Shown one piece after another: positions 1 through 6,481 of a stretch of 22,839 nucleotides of DNA. The stretch covers positions 1 to 22,839 of the forward strand of contig JBBDTC010000238.1 of the NCBI GenBank assembly GCA_040904625.1, read 5' to 3'. Source of the DNA: JACKNG01 sp040904625 (GTDB taxonomy: Bacteria; Pseudomonadota; Gammaproteobacteria; Ga0077536). Positions within the stretch are counted from its first letter, which is position 1, and each line of letters starts with the position of its first letter. The notes under the pieces were generated by a model. It saw only the letters and a list, made by a program, of their open reading frames with translations, did not search any database and had not been told where the DNA came from. A program made the position numbers and the translations under genes.

Positions 1-60
1 AGCGGACCGAAGGGAGCCATTCCGCCAAAGGATCCCCCGCAGGAGAGGCCTATCTGCGCT

Positions 61-84
61 AAGTTAAGTTAAGTTAAGTTAAGT
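61..84. repeat. AAGTT pentanucleotide tandem repeat
   Basis: Four full AAGTT units plus AAGT lie head to tail. The tract is AT-rich in otherwise GC-rich DNA. It lies between the window edge and the stop of the leftward hydratase gene, so it is 3' of that operon. Bases 1-131 otherwise hold nothing I can support; an ATG on the minus strand at position 20 could begin a gene running off the window, but only six codons are visible. Confidence 0.9.
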
Positions 85-131
85 GCCATTGGGGGGCTGA
101 ACCGGCGTCCGTGCAGGCTCACAGGAGCGCG

Positions 132-542
132 TCAGTCGGCGTCGAGCACCACCTTCGCCCGCCCCGGTGCCGTCACTTCGCCTTGCGCGTTGCGGATCCA
201 CAGCTCGATGTCGATCTCCGCGCCGTCGATGGCGGTGATGTGGCCACCGGAAGTCAGGGTCTCGCCGAGATAGGCAGCGCGTCGATTGGTGTACTCGAAT
301 TCGAGCAGGCGCCCGTCCGCGCCCAACCAGTTCAACACGACCTGCGTCAGCCAGTCGCCTTGCAGGGGGCCATCGATGACGACCGCGGGATGGTGTTCGA
401 CCGTCGTTGTGTAGGTTTCGTCGTAATGGATGCGGTGGGCATTCCAGACTGCGGCATTGTAGAGAAACAGCGACACATTGGTGGCGACGTGGCTGCGCTC
501 GGGCAGCTTGTCGCCGACGGTGAGCGTGGCGAGTGTGGGCAT
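132..542 (-). CDS. MaoC/HTD2-like hotdog acyl-CoA hydratase (dehydratase) subunit
   Basis: This 136-residue protein fits a single hotdog (MaoC-like) domain. The segment NAHRIHYDETY (about residues 33-43) matches the N-x-HRIHYD signature of HTD2/mesaconyl-C4-CoA hydratase-type enzymes, followed by the usual hydrophobic VVIDGPLQ stretch. Such domains add or remove water across the C2-C3 bond of acyl-CoA thioesters, often as heterodimers of one active and one structural hotdog domain. The gene starts 5 bases after the stop of the FAS1-like hydratase gene, so the two are co-transcribed and probably form one heteromeric enzyme. It is the last visible gene of the leftward operon. The family call is strong; the substrate is inferred only from the neighbours. 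Confidence 0.85.
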   Translation of the reverse strand: MPTLATLTVGDKLPERSHVATNVSLFLYNAAVWNAHRIHYDETYTTTVEHHPAVVIDGPLQGDWLTQVVLNWLGADGRLLEFEYTNRRAAYLGETLTSGGHITAIDGAEIDIELWIRNAQGEVTAPGRAKVVLDAD

Positions 543-547
543 GAAAC

Positions 548-1003
548 TTACCGGTTGATGCGGGTCTGCGTCTCGTCCAGCACAGGCTCGCCCGCGATGG
601 TGGTGACGCTGATGGCGTAGACGACGAAAATCAGCGGCCCGGATGAGCCCTGTTTGGCATAGATGTCGGTAATCGATTTGCTGATCCGCAAGCGATCACC
701 TGGCCGGATCGGGCGATGGTAGCGCTGCCGGATGCCTCCAGCCATGACCCGTTTCAGTGACAACTCGGGCAGCAGCGCGTCGCGACGCAAGCCGTCGGGG
801 CCGAGCTCATCCAGCGCCGCGAGCGGGCGGTCGGCGCCGAACAGGAACATCGGCGGCGCCTCGTCGCCGCGCAGATAGCGTGGTTGGCGTTGTTCAGTCG
901 CGATGGCGTACTTGACGATATCGCGGCGGGTCACCTCGAATTCGATCGGTGGATCGGCGCGTCCGATCCAGGCGCGGATGTCGTCGGTGATCAAATCGCT
1001 CAA
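548..1003 (-). CDS. FAS1-like/MaoC N-terminal hotdog dehydratase subunit
   Basis: This is a 151-residue protein of the MaoC N-terminal (FAS1-like dehydratase) type. It has an early helix around residues 20-40 (FEVTRRDIVKYAIAT), PPMFLFG near 50, a VMAGGIRQRYHRPIRPGDRL core near 86-105, and a closing strand that includes ETQTRINR. It starts with TTG in a TTGA overlap with the stop of the upstream zinc-ribbon gene, which implies translational coupling. In mycobacterial ChsH2 this hotdog domain and a DUF35 domain are one polypeptide; here they are two overlapping genes. It probably pairs with the downstream 136-residue hydratase. I see no obvious Asp/His catalytic pair, so it may be the non-catalytic half. 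Confidence 0.8.
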   Translation of the reverse strand: MSDLITDDIRAWIGRADPPIEFEVTRRDIVKYAIATEQRQPRYLRGDEAPPMFLFGADRPLAALDELGPDGLRRDALLPELSLKRVMAGGIRQRYHRPIRPGDRLRISKSITDIYAKQGSSGPLIFVVYAISVTTIAGEPVLDETQTRINR

Positions 1004-1449
1004 GCGCGTTCTCCCGATCCGGGGTATAAAACGATGCGTACGCAGGGCAGCGTGAGTTCGGCGTCGATATCGTCGAATTCGACGACGACCGGCAGGCCCG
1101 GTCGAAGCCGTGCGGGATCGCCATCACGAAGCGCTGCCTGCAGCCGTACGCCTTCTTCGAGATCGACCGTCACCGTAGTGTAGGGCAGGGCCGATTTGAA
1201 GGCCGGGTCGAAGGCATGATGGCTGACCGTCCAGCTGTGCACCGTGCCACGTCGGCTCGCCTCGAGCCAGTCGTAGTCGAACGAATAGCAGCCGTCGCAC
1301 AACGGGCGCGGATAATGGCGTGGTTTGCCGCATCGCGTGCAGCGCTGCAGCAGCAGGCGATGCTCGCGCAGGCCTGCCCAATAGGGCGCGCTCTCGGTCG
1401 AGGCCTGCGGTCGCGGGCGCGCCGGCAGTTGGTCGAAAGCACTCGTCAT
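1000..1449 (-). CDS. Zn-ribbon / OB-fold protein (DUF35 family), thiolase partner
   Basis: This 149-residue protein has a rubredoxin-like zinc ribbon with cysteines at 37, 40, 51 and 54 (CTRC...CDGC), followed by an OB-fold of about 80 residues. This is the DUF35 architecture. DUF35 proteins bind thiolase-fold enzymes; with Ltp2-type aldolases the DUF35 domain is needed for assembly and activity. Its ATG overlaps the stop of the thiolase-fold gene (ATGA) and its stop overlaps the start of the FAS1-like hydratase gene, so all three are probably translated in a coupled, stoichiometric way. It is most likely a structural subunit rather than an enzyme. Confidence 0.88.
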   Translation of the reverse strand: MTSAFDQLPARPRPQASTESAPYWAGLREHRLLLQRCTRCGKPRHYPRPLCDGCYSFDYDWLEASRRGTVHSWTVSHHAFDPAFKSALPYTTVTVDLEEGVRLQAALRDGDPARLRPGLPVVVEFDDIDAELTLPCVRIVLYPGSGERA

Positions 1450-2597
1450 CGGTGCATGATCGCCAGTGCGCCGTCGCCGAGATCACCAAAACCGGTGACT
1501 AGGCCGACCTCGGCGTCGGTCACCTGGCGCGGGCCGCATTCGCCGCGCAACTGGCGCACCAGTTCGACGATGTGATTCATGCCCGCGATGTGCGCCTCGG
1601 ACAACAACCCGCCGTGCGTATTGAGAGGCAGTTCCCCGCCGAGTCCGATGCGCCCGCCCTCGACGAAACGACCGCCGTCGCCCTTGGCACAAAAACCGAG
1701 ATCCTCGAGCTGGCAGATCACGACCCAGGTGAAACAGTCGTAGATTTCGGCGACGTCGATGTCGGTGGGTGTCACGCCGGCCATGCGAAAGGCGACAGGG
1801 GCGGCGCGGGCGATGCCGAAGCGGGTCATGTCGGGACGTTGGGTGATCGCGCTCGGCGAATCCGGATGCCCCTCGGCGACGCCGCCGATCCAAACCGGCC
1901 GATGGCGCAGATCGGGCGCTCGTGCGGCCGCGGAGACGACCACCGCCGCCGCTCCCGCACTCTCCAAGGAACAGTCGAACAGACGGAAGGGATCGGCGAT
2001 CGGCCTCGAATTCAGATAGTCGTCCAGGGTCATGGGCTTGCGCATCATGGCGCGCTCGTTGTCCTGGGCGTGGCGGCGGCAGGTCAGCGCGACCTCGGCA
2101 AACTGCTCCACCGTGGTGCCATAGAGAGCCATGTGACGCCGCGCCATGTGGGCGTAGAACTGGGCTGGGGCATTGGTGCCGATGGGCATCTCGAATTCGC
2201 CGACGGTGCGCATCTGCGGCATCTCGGCGAGGCGTTTGGTGATGCGTCCGCCCGCGATACTGCCGCGGCCGAGTGCGATCAGGACATGATTCGCGACGCC
2301 GGTCGCGACTGCCATGGCGGCGCTCTGCAGCGCCGCTACCGGGCTCGCACCGCCCATCGGCGTCAGCGCCGAGTAGCGCAGGTCGGGCAGGCCGAAGTTG
2401 GTGATGAAATCCTCGGCGACCACACCTCCCGCACCGTAGGGAATGACACCATCGATGTCTTTCGGATCGAGACCCGCATCGGCGATCGCGGCGAGTGAGG
2501 CCTCCAGGGTCAGCGCGAGCTGGCTGCGCTCGGTCTCCCGGGTATAGGCGGTTTCACCGACACCGGTGACCGCGGCCCGATCCGTGAGTGTCGTCAA
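1446..2597 (-). CDS. Thiolase-fold protein of the SCP-x / lipid-transfer type, probable aldolase
   Basis: This is a 383-residue thiolase-superfamily protein. The N-terminal AAVTGVGETAYTRE strand, MGGASPVAALQSAAMAVATG helix (81-100) and C-terminal LNTHGGLLSEAHIAG segment (325-339) are typical of the SCP-x/lipid-transfer subgroup. Neither classical thiolase cysteine is present: GGAS occupies the place of the nucleophile (about 82-85) and TGFGDLG the place of the second Cys (368-374). His328 of the HGG motif remains. Ltp2-like members without these cysteines act as retro-aldolases on hydrated side-chain acyl-CoAs, which fits the adjacent hydratase and DUF35 genes. A TTG start 10 bases after the SDR stop gives the usual N-terminus; the ribosome binding site there is weak. 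Confidence 0.88.
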   Translation of the reverse strand: MTTLTDRAAVTGVGETAYTRETERSQLALTLEASLAAIADAGLDPKDIDGVIPYGAGGVVAEDFITNFGLPDLRYSALTPMGGASPVAALQSAAMAVATGVANHVLIALGRGSIAGGRITKRLAEMPQMRTVGEFEMPIGTNAPAQFYAHMARRHMALYGTTVEQFAEVALTCRRHAQDNERAMMRKPMTLDDYLNSRPIADPFRLFDCSLESAGAAAVVVSAAARAPDLRHRPVWIGGVAEGHPDSPSAITQRPDMTRFGIARAAPVAFRMAGVTPTDIDVAEIYDCFTWVVICQLEDLGFCAKGDGGRFVEGGRIGLGGELPLNTHGGLLSEAHIAGMNHIVELVRQLRGECGPRQVTDAEVGLVTGFGDLGDGALAIMHR

Positions 2598-2606
2598 CGG
2601 GTTGGC

Positions 2607-3272
2607 TCAGGCCAGGCCGGTGACCGGGACCAGCGCACCGTGCACAGCGTGTGCCCGCGGCGAAGCCAGAAAGCAGATGACTTCGGCGAGATCGGTCGGA
2701 TCGACCCATTCCGAGTGGTCGGCATCCGGCATGGCCGTGCGATTGGCCGGCGTATCGATAATGCTCGGCAGCACCGCGTTGACGTTGATACCTTGGTGGC
2801 GAAGCTCCTTGGCCATGCTCTCGGTCAAACGCATGACGCTGCTCTTGGCTGCAATGTACGCGCCCATCTCGGCCTGACCGTTATGGGCGGCCAGTGCACC
2901 GACGTTGACGATCGCGCCCTGCCTACGTTCGATCATGCCGGGCACGACGGCGGCGACCATGTTGCGCACCGTGAGAACGTTCATGCGGTACATGTTGTCC
3001 CACAGTGCATCATCGGTCTCATGCACGGTCTTGCCCATGTCGAAGCCGCCGGCGATATTGAACAGCGCATCGACCGGACCGATGTCACTGAGGCAGCCGG
3101 CAATGATTTCGCGATTGGTGAGATCGACCACATAACGATCGGCGGCATCGGCATCGAAGCCCAGATCGAACTCGATGACTCGGGCGCCATGGCCGGTTGC
3201 CGCGACCACGGCTGCACGGCCCAGCGCGCCGTTGGCGCCGGTCACCACGATGGTCATGTTTTCGAGCAACAT
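2607..3272 (-). CDS. SDR-family NAD(P)-dependent oxidoreductase
   Basis: This 221-residue classical-size short-chain dehydrogenase has a Rossmann glycine motif TGANGALG (11-18), a cofactor-selecting acidic residue after the second strand (EFDLG, near 34-38), NIAGG (72-76) and the catalytic YIAAK (Tyr139, Lys143). The catalytic serine expected about 13 residues before Tyr139 is replaced by Gly-Ala (NVGALAA), so activity may be altered. Asp36 suggests NAD rather than NADP. It is the first gene of the leftward operon, with GGGGAGG upstream of the ATG at a rather long spacing. In this context it could oxidise a hydroxyacyl-CoA or handle an aldehyde or ketone product. The substrate is unknown. Confidence 0.88.
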   Translation of the reverse strand: MLLENMTIVVTGANGALGRAAVVAATGHGARVIEFDLGFDADAADRYVVDLTNREIIAGCLSDIGPVDALFNIAGGFDMGKTVHETDDALWDNMYRMNVLTVRNMVAAVVPGMIERRQGAIVNVGALAAHNGQAEMGAYIAAKSSVMRLTESMAKELRHQGINVNAVLPSIIDTPANRTAMPDADHSEWVDPTDLAEVICFLASPRAHAVHGALVPVTGLA

Positions 3273-3403
3273 AGTTTTACTGCGGCCTCCCCGTTCGCGT
3301 GCCCGTGAGTTGTGCCGGCTCTGCTTGCGCGTTCAGACGACATGAGGTCAAGCAGGGGCAGCGGCAGATGAGTCTAGCATACGGTGATGTCCGGCCAGCA
3401 TGA

Positions 3404-3592
3404 GACTGGCGGCCTGCGCCGCCGGTCGCGCAAGCGGCCGATACCCACTCCTGTACGCAGATCACCGGCGCCATCGGTCTTGCGGCAGAAGGCATCCATG
3501 GAACCGCCATCATCCGCCGTATGCGCTTTCATTGGCGCGTCCGACACGGTAATTTTGCGCCGTTGTGCGCGTCGCGGCCTGCCCGAGGGTGA
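3404..3592 (+). pseudogene. Possible remnant of an acyl-CoA dehydrogenase C-terminus
   Basis: The 380-base gap between the SDR gene and the flavin monooxygenase gene holds an open stretch with no start codon before its motif. Its translation contains TQITGAIGLAAEGIHG followed by AIIRRMRFHWR. This resembles the C-terminal signature of acyl-CoA dehydrogenases (H-Q-x-x-GAIG-x-T-x-E-H ... RR-x-x-W). Upstream sequence in the same frame is closed by a TGA at 3401, so at most a fragment survives. The rest of the gap should contain divergent promoters for the two flanking genes, but I could not place one convincingly. The match is by eye and could be chance. Confidence 0.3.
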
Positions 3593-3652
3593 GGTCGAAT
3601 GGTCCACGTTTCCGGGGCGCGGTGATCGCGCCGTGCCGAGGGGGGTACGTCT

Positions 3653-4399
3653 ATGCACGTCGGATACACCACACTATTCCAGAACCCGGACAACGCCATG
3701 CCCGATGGCGAGGTCTATCGCGAGGAGGTGCGTCTGGCCGAACTCACAGAGCCTCTGGGCTTCGACTCGATCTGGGGTGTCGAGCATCATTTCACCGATT
3801 ACACGATGTGTCCTGATGTGCTGCAGTTCCTGACCTACATGGCCGGACGCACGTCTCGAATCAAGCTCGGCAGCAGCGTGATCGTACTGCCGTGGCATGA
3901 TCCGATGCGGGTGGCGGAGCAGATCTCAATGCTCGACCATCTCTCCGGCGGACGCATGATCCTGGGTTTCGGCCGTGGGCTGGGCAATGTCGAGCTCAGT
4001 GGTTTCCGCATCAATCAGGGGGAGAGCCGTGCACGCTTCGTCGAGTATGCCGAAATGCTCATCGAAGGCCTCGAGCGCGGTTGGCTGGAGGGTGGCGATC
4101 TGACCCAGCAGCCACGGCGCGATATCCGACCGTTTCCGCTGCGCTCGTTTCGTGGTCGCACCTATGCCGCAGCCGTATCTCCGGAGTCGATGCCGCATCA
4201 AGTGCTGGAGAAGCTGGCCCACATACGCGACGTCATCGGCCCCAATGCCTTCATGGCGACGCTGAGCTATGCGGGCATGCCCTACGACGAAGCGGAGCGT
4301 AATCTTCGTTGCTTCGCCTCACACATTCTGCCGGAACTGCGGGCATGGTCGGCTGCCCCGCTTGCCGAGCCACGGTCACTGGATATCCGTGCCGGGTGA
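3653..4399 (+). CDS. LLM-class flavin-dependent oxidoreductase, apparently internally deleted
   Basis: This luciferase-like monooxygenase family protein has the N-terminal TIM-barrel half intact: GFDSIWGVEHHF (36-47), IKLGSSVIVLPWHDPMRVAEQISMLDHLSGGRMILGFGRG and the SPESM strand. It ends with the family's C-terminal AFMATLSYAGMPYDEAERN segment. Relatives are usually about 340-370 residues; this one has 248. The shortening appears to lie where SPESM (near 179-183) runs directly into PHQVLEKLAHIRD, which skips the barrel strands that normally lie between. The frame is kept. A ribosome binding site (AGGGGGGT) precedes the ATG by about 7 bases. It may be a decaying gene, or the product may be non-functional. 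The natural substrate is unknown. Confidence 0.75.
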   Translation: MHVGYTTLFQNPDNAMPDGEVYREEVRLAELTEPLGFDSIWGVEHHFTDYTMCPDVLQFLTYMAGRTSRIKLGSSVIVLPWHDPMRVAEQISMLDHLSGGRMILGFGRGLGNVELSGFRINQGESRARFVEYAEMLIEGLERGWLEGGDLTQQPRRDIRPFPLRSFRGRTYAAAVSPESMPHQVLEKLAHIRDVIGPNAFMATLSYAGMPYDEAERNLRCFASHILPELRAWSAAPLAEPRSLDIRAG

Positions 4400-4416
4400 C
4401 GGTCGAACGCCGTCAT
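4396..4416. terminator. Small palindrome spanning two convergent stop codons
   Basis: TGACGG and CCGTCA flank a 7-base spacer. The left arm contains the TGA of the monooxygenase gene and the right arm contains the TGA (minus strand) of the HD-domain gene. It could serve as a weak two-way terminator, but there is no T-run on either side. Confidence 0.3.
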
Positions 4417-5012
4417 TCCTCCAGCGAGCGGTAGATGGACTTCGGCGGTTTGGCAAACACCCGGTGGACCATCGGTGCGAACAGATCGAGTTCGAGCCTG
4501 GGCTGATCGGCATCGAACGCCGGGTCGTCGTACTTCGCGATGAACTCCGCCGTGTAGTCGAACCACGGTGAGTCGCGGTAAGCATCGCGCATGTTGCGAT
4601 CCATGCCGATGTGATGGAAGAAGTTGTAGCCTTGAAAAATACCGTGGTGCTTGATCATCCAGTGGTTGGCTTCGGAGACGAAGGGCTCGAGGATGGCGGC
4701 CGACACATCCGGATGGTTTGCTGCGCCGAGTGTATCGCCGATGTCGTGGAGCAGTGCGCAGACGACGTATTCTTCGTCACGACCATCCTCGGCGGCGAGC
4801 AAGGCCGATTGCAGGCTGTGCTGCAGCCGGTCGACCGGGAAGCCGCCGTAGTCACTGTCGAGCAACTGCAGATGCGCCAGGATGCGGTCGGGCAGGCCGG
4901 CCACCAGCCGGCGGTGTTCGGCGCAGATGCACGTCCAGTCCTCGGCGGTGCTCGTCGACAATGACTTGAAGCGCGGCCGGGCCGCTTGTCGGTCTTGCAG
5001 ATTGGCGCTCAT
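4413..5012 (-). CDS. HD-domain protein with PhnZ/MIOX-like metal-ligand pattern
   Basis: This is a 199-residue HD-domain protein. The candidate ligands are His65 (LQHSLQSA), His89-Asp90 (LLHDIGD), His100 (ANHPDV), His122/123 (IKHHG) and Asp162/163 (KYDDPAFD). The order H-HD-H-H-D, with 24 residues between the first two histidines, matches diiron HD oxygenases such as PhnZ and myo-inositol oxygenase better than plain HD phosphohydrolases. It may therefore be an oxygenase acting on a C-H bond, with substrate unknown. The ATG at 5012 is chosen over an upstream in-frame start because AAGGAGG lies 5 bases before it. It follows the OsmC gene by 11 bases, and its ribosome binding site touches the OsmC stop codon. 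Confidence 0.75.
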   Translation of the reverse strand: MSANLQDRQAARPRFKSLSTSTAEDWTCICAEHRRLVAGLPDRILAHLQLLDSDYGGFPVDRLQHSLQSALLAAEDGRDEEYVVCALLHDIGDTLGAANHPDVSAAILEPFVSEANHWMIKHHGIFQGYNFFHHIGMDRNMRDAYRDSPWFDYTAEFIAKYDDPAFDADQPRLELDLFAPMVHRVFAKPPKSIYRSLEE

Positions 5013-5023
5013 GGTGGCCTCCT

Positions 5024-5530
5024 TCAGGCGATGTTCGCGGTCAGCGTGATATTGGGTTTGCTCTGGATGGTTTGCAGCACCACGCAATAGCGCTCGGTCA
5101 GCTGCACGATTTTCTGCAGCGTCTCGGCCGGGGCGTCGGCCGCGACGTCGAATACCAGGCGAATGTCACGAAAGCCGACCGGCGCATCCTTGGCGACGCC
5201 GAGCGTGCCGCGGAAATCGAGGTCGCCCTCGGCGCGAACGGTGGAGCGGGTCAATTCGACGCCGAATGCGGTGGCTACCGCCTGCAGGGTGACCCCGGCG
5301 CAGGCGGCGAGTGCCTCGAGCAGCATGTCGCCGGAACAGGCCTGCGTGCCGCTGCCGCCGGTGGCCGGGTGCAGGCCGGCTTCGACCAGGCCCTTGCTGG
5401 TGTCGAGGCGGCAGGCGACACCGTCGACGCCATTCGATTCAGCGTGCAGCGTGATCAGCGCGGCGTGCGGTGCGTCGCGGAATTTGTCCTTGATCGGCGC
5501 TTGCAGCGCCTTCAGTGCTTCGGCGTCCAT
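5024..5530 (-). CDS. OsmC family protein
   Basis: This 168-residue OsmC/Ohr-superfamily protein has Cys77 in the helix LLEALAACAGVTLQAVA and Cys149 in the motif TERYCVVLQT. These are the two conserved family cysteines that reduce organic hydroperoxides in characterised members. An extra cysteine (Cys65, TQACSGD) precedes the helix. AGAGGG lies 6 bases before the ATG. It is transcribed away from the AhpD-like gene across a 187-base gap and together with the HD-domain gene. A thiol-based detoxification role in the cytoplasm is likely. Many OsmC-like proteins of this subgroup have no assigned substrate. Confidence 0.88.
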   Translation of the reverse strand: MDAEALKALQAPIKDKFRDAPHAALITLHAESNGVDGVACRLDTSKGLVEAGLHPATGGSGTQACSGDMLLEALAACAGVTLQAVATAFGVELTRSTVRAEGDLDFRGTLGVAKDAPVGFRDIRLVFDVAADAPAETLQKIVQLTERYCVVLQTIQSKPNITLTANIA

Positions 5531-5615
5531 CGTTTTCCCTCTGTTCAGCGCGATTCGTTGCCAGCTTCGGCTTTTTGGCAGGCTGCTAGCCTACACCAAG
5601 CGAGCCGACCAGGCC

Positions 5616-5652
5616 TTAGGGCATGCTCGCGCACTTTTGCAGAAATCCCTGG
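5616..5652 (-). repeat. Degenerate partial copy of the short palindromic repeat at 6306-6414
   Basis: Bases 5625-5643 are the exact reverse complement of 6315-6333 (19 of 19). The match continues weakly on both sides, with AGGGA before it and GCC after it on the minus strand. With the copy at 6306-6414 it brackets the AhpD-like gene in inverted orientation. Confidence 0.75.
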
Positions 5653-5717
5653 TTACCTGTCACCAATATTTGCGCCAGCCGCTACACTAGCGTCTTTGCC
5701 AACGCAGGAGCGCCTCC

Positions 5718-6290
5718 ATGAGCGAGCCGGCTATCAGCCGTTACCCCATCCCCGACATCGACAATCTGCCCGCGGATATCAAAGAGAAGGTTCTTGGCGT
5801 GCAGGAGAAGGCCGGTTTCATCCCCAACGTATTCCTCGCCCTGGCCCATCGGCCGGACGAGTTCCGCGCTTTCTTCGCTTTCCACGACGCGCTGATGGAG
5901 AAAGACAGCGGTTTGAGCAAGGCCGAGCGCGAGATGATCGTGGTGGCCACCTCGGGCGAGAACAGCTGTCTGTATTGCGTGGTCGCGCACGGGGCGATTC
6001 TGCGCATCCGCGCCAAGAATGCACTCATTGCCGATCAGCTTGCGACCAACTGGCGCAAGGCCGATCTGACGCCGCGCCAGCGTGCCATGATCAGTTTCGC
6101 CATCAAGGTCTGCAACGACGCTCAGAGCGTCACTGACGAGGATTTCACGAGCCTCGGCGAGCATGGTTTCTCCGCTGAGGACATCTGGGATATCGCCGGC
6201 ATCACCGCCTTCTTCGCGCTCAGCAATCGCATGGCCAACTTTCTCTCGATGCGGCCCAACGACGAGTTCTACGTCATGGGGCGTGGTTGA
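5718..6290 (+). CDS. Peroxidase-related protein, AhpD/carboxymuconolactone decarboxylase-like
   Basis: This is a 190-residue all-helical AhpD-like protein. The redox motif CLYCVVAHG (Cys84, Cys87, His91) sits in the helix after GLSKAEREMIVVATS. A second helix pair follows (LTPRQRAMISFAIKV and FSAEDIWDIAGITAFFALSNRMANFLSM). Proteins of this 'peroxidase-related' group resemble AhpD, where the CxxC pair reduces peroxidase partners or peroxides. AGGAG lies 7 bases before the ATG. It stands alone between two inverted copies of a short repeat, next to OsmC and the thioredoxin/selenoprotein pair, which suggests a thiol-redox neighbourhood. The electron donor and substrate are unknown. Confidence 0.88.
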   Translation: MSEPAISRYPIPDIDNLPADIKEKVLGVQEKAGFIPNVFLALAHRPDEFRAFFAFHDALMEKDSGLSKAEREMIVVATSGENSCLYCVVAHGAILRIRAKNALIADQLATNWRKADLTPRQRAMISFAIKVCNDAQSVTDEDFTSLGEHGFSAEDIWDIAGITAFFALSNRMANFLSMRPNDEFYVMGRG

Positions 6291-6305
6291 GCGATGCCGG
6301 ACCGT

Positions 6306-6414
6306 TAGGGAAGCTCTGCAAAAGTGCGCGAGCTTGCCCGCAGTCAATGAGCACCGCAGGAGACCGCGCAACACAGCCAGCGGGCGGCGCAGCCACTTTT
6401 GCAAAGCTCCTTAG
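6306..6414 (+). repeat. Palindromic intergenic element (MITE/REP-like), about 109 bp
   Basis: The ends form imperfect inverted repeats: TTAGGGAAGCTCTGCAAAAG on the left, and CACTTTTGCAAAGCTCCTTA on the right, which reads TAAGGAGCTTTGCAAAAGTG on the other strand. An inner pair, TTGCCCGC and GCGGGCGG, allows further pairing, so the unit can fold as a long hairpin. It lies just 3' of the AhpD-like gene. There is no room for a transposase. Confidence 0.7.
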
Positions 6415-6481
6415 GCTGCTGGTTGACCGCGAGGTGATTGCAGCGCTTGAATAGCGTGTCCACAGACGCCAGGAACCGCCC

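Noticed and set aside
1572..2498. Plus-strand 308-codon frame opposite the thiolase-fold gene
   Set aside because: It is an antisense shadow; the minus-strand protein is a clear thiolase-superfamily member within a coherent operon.
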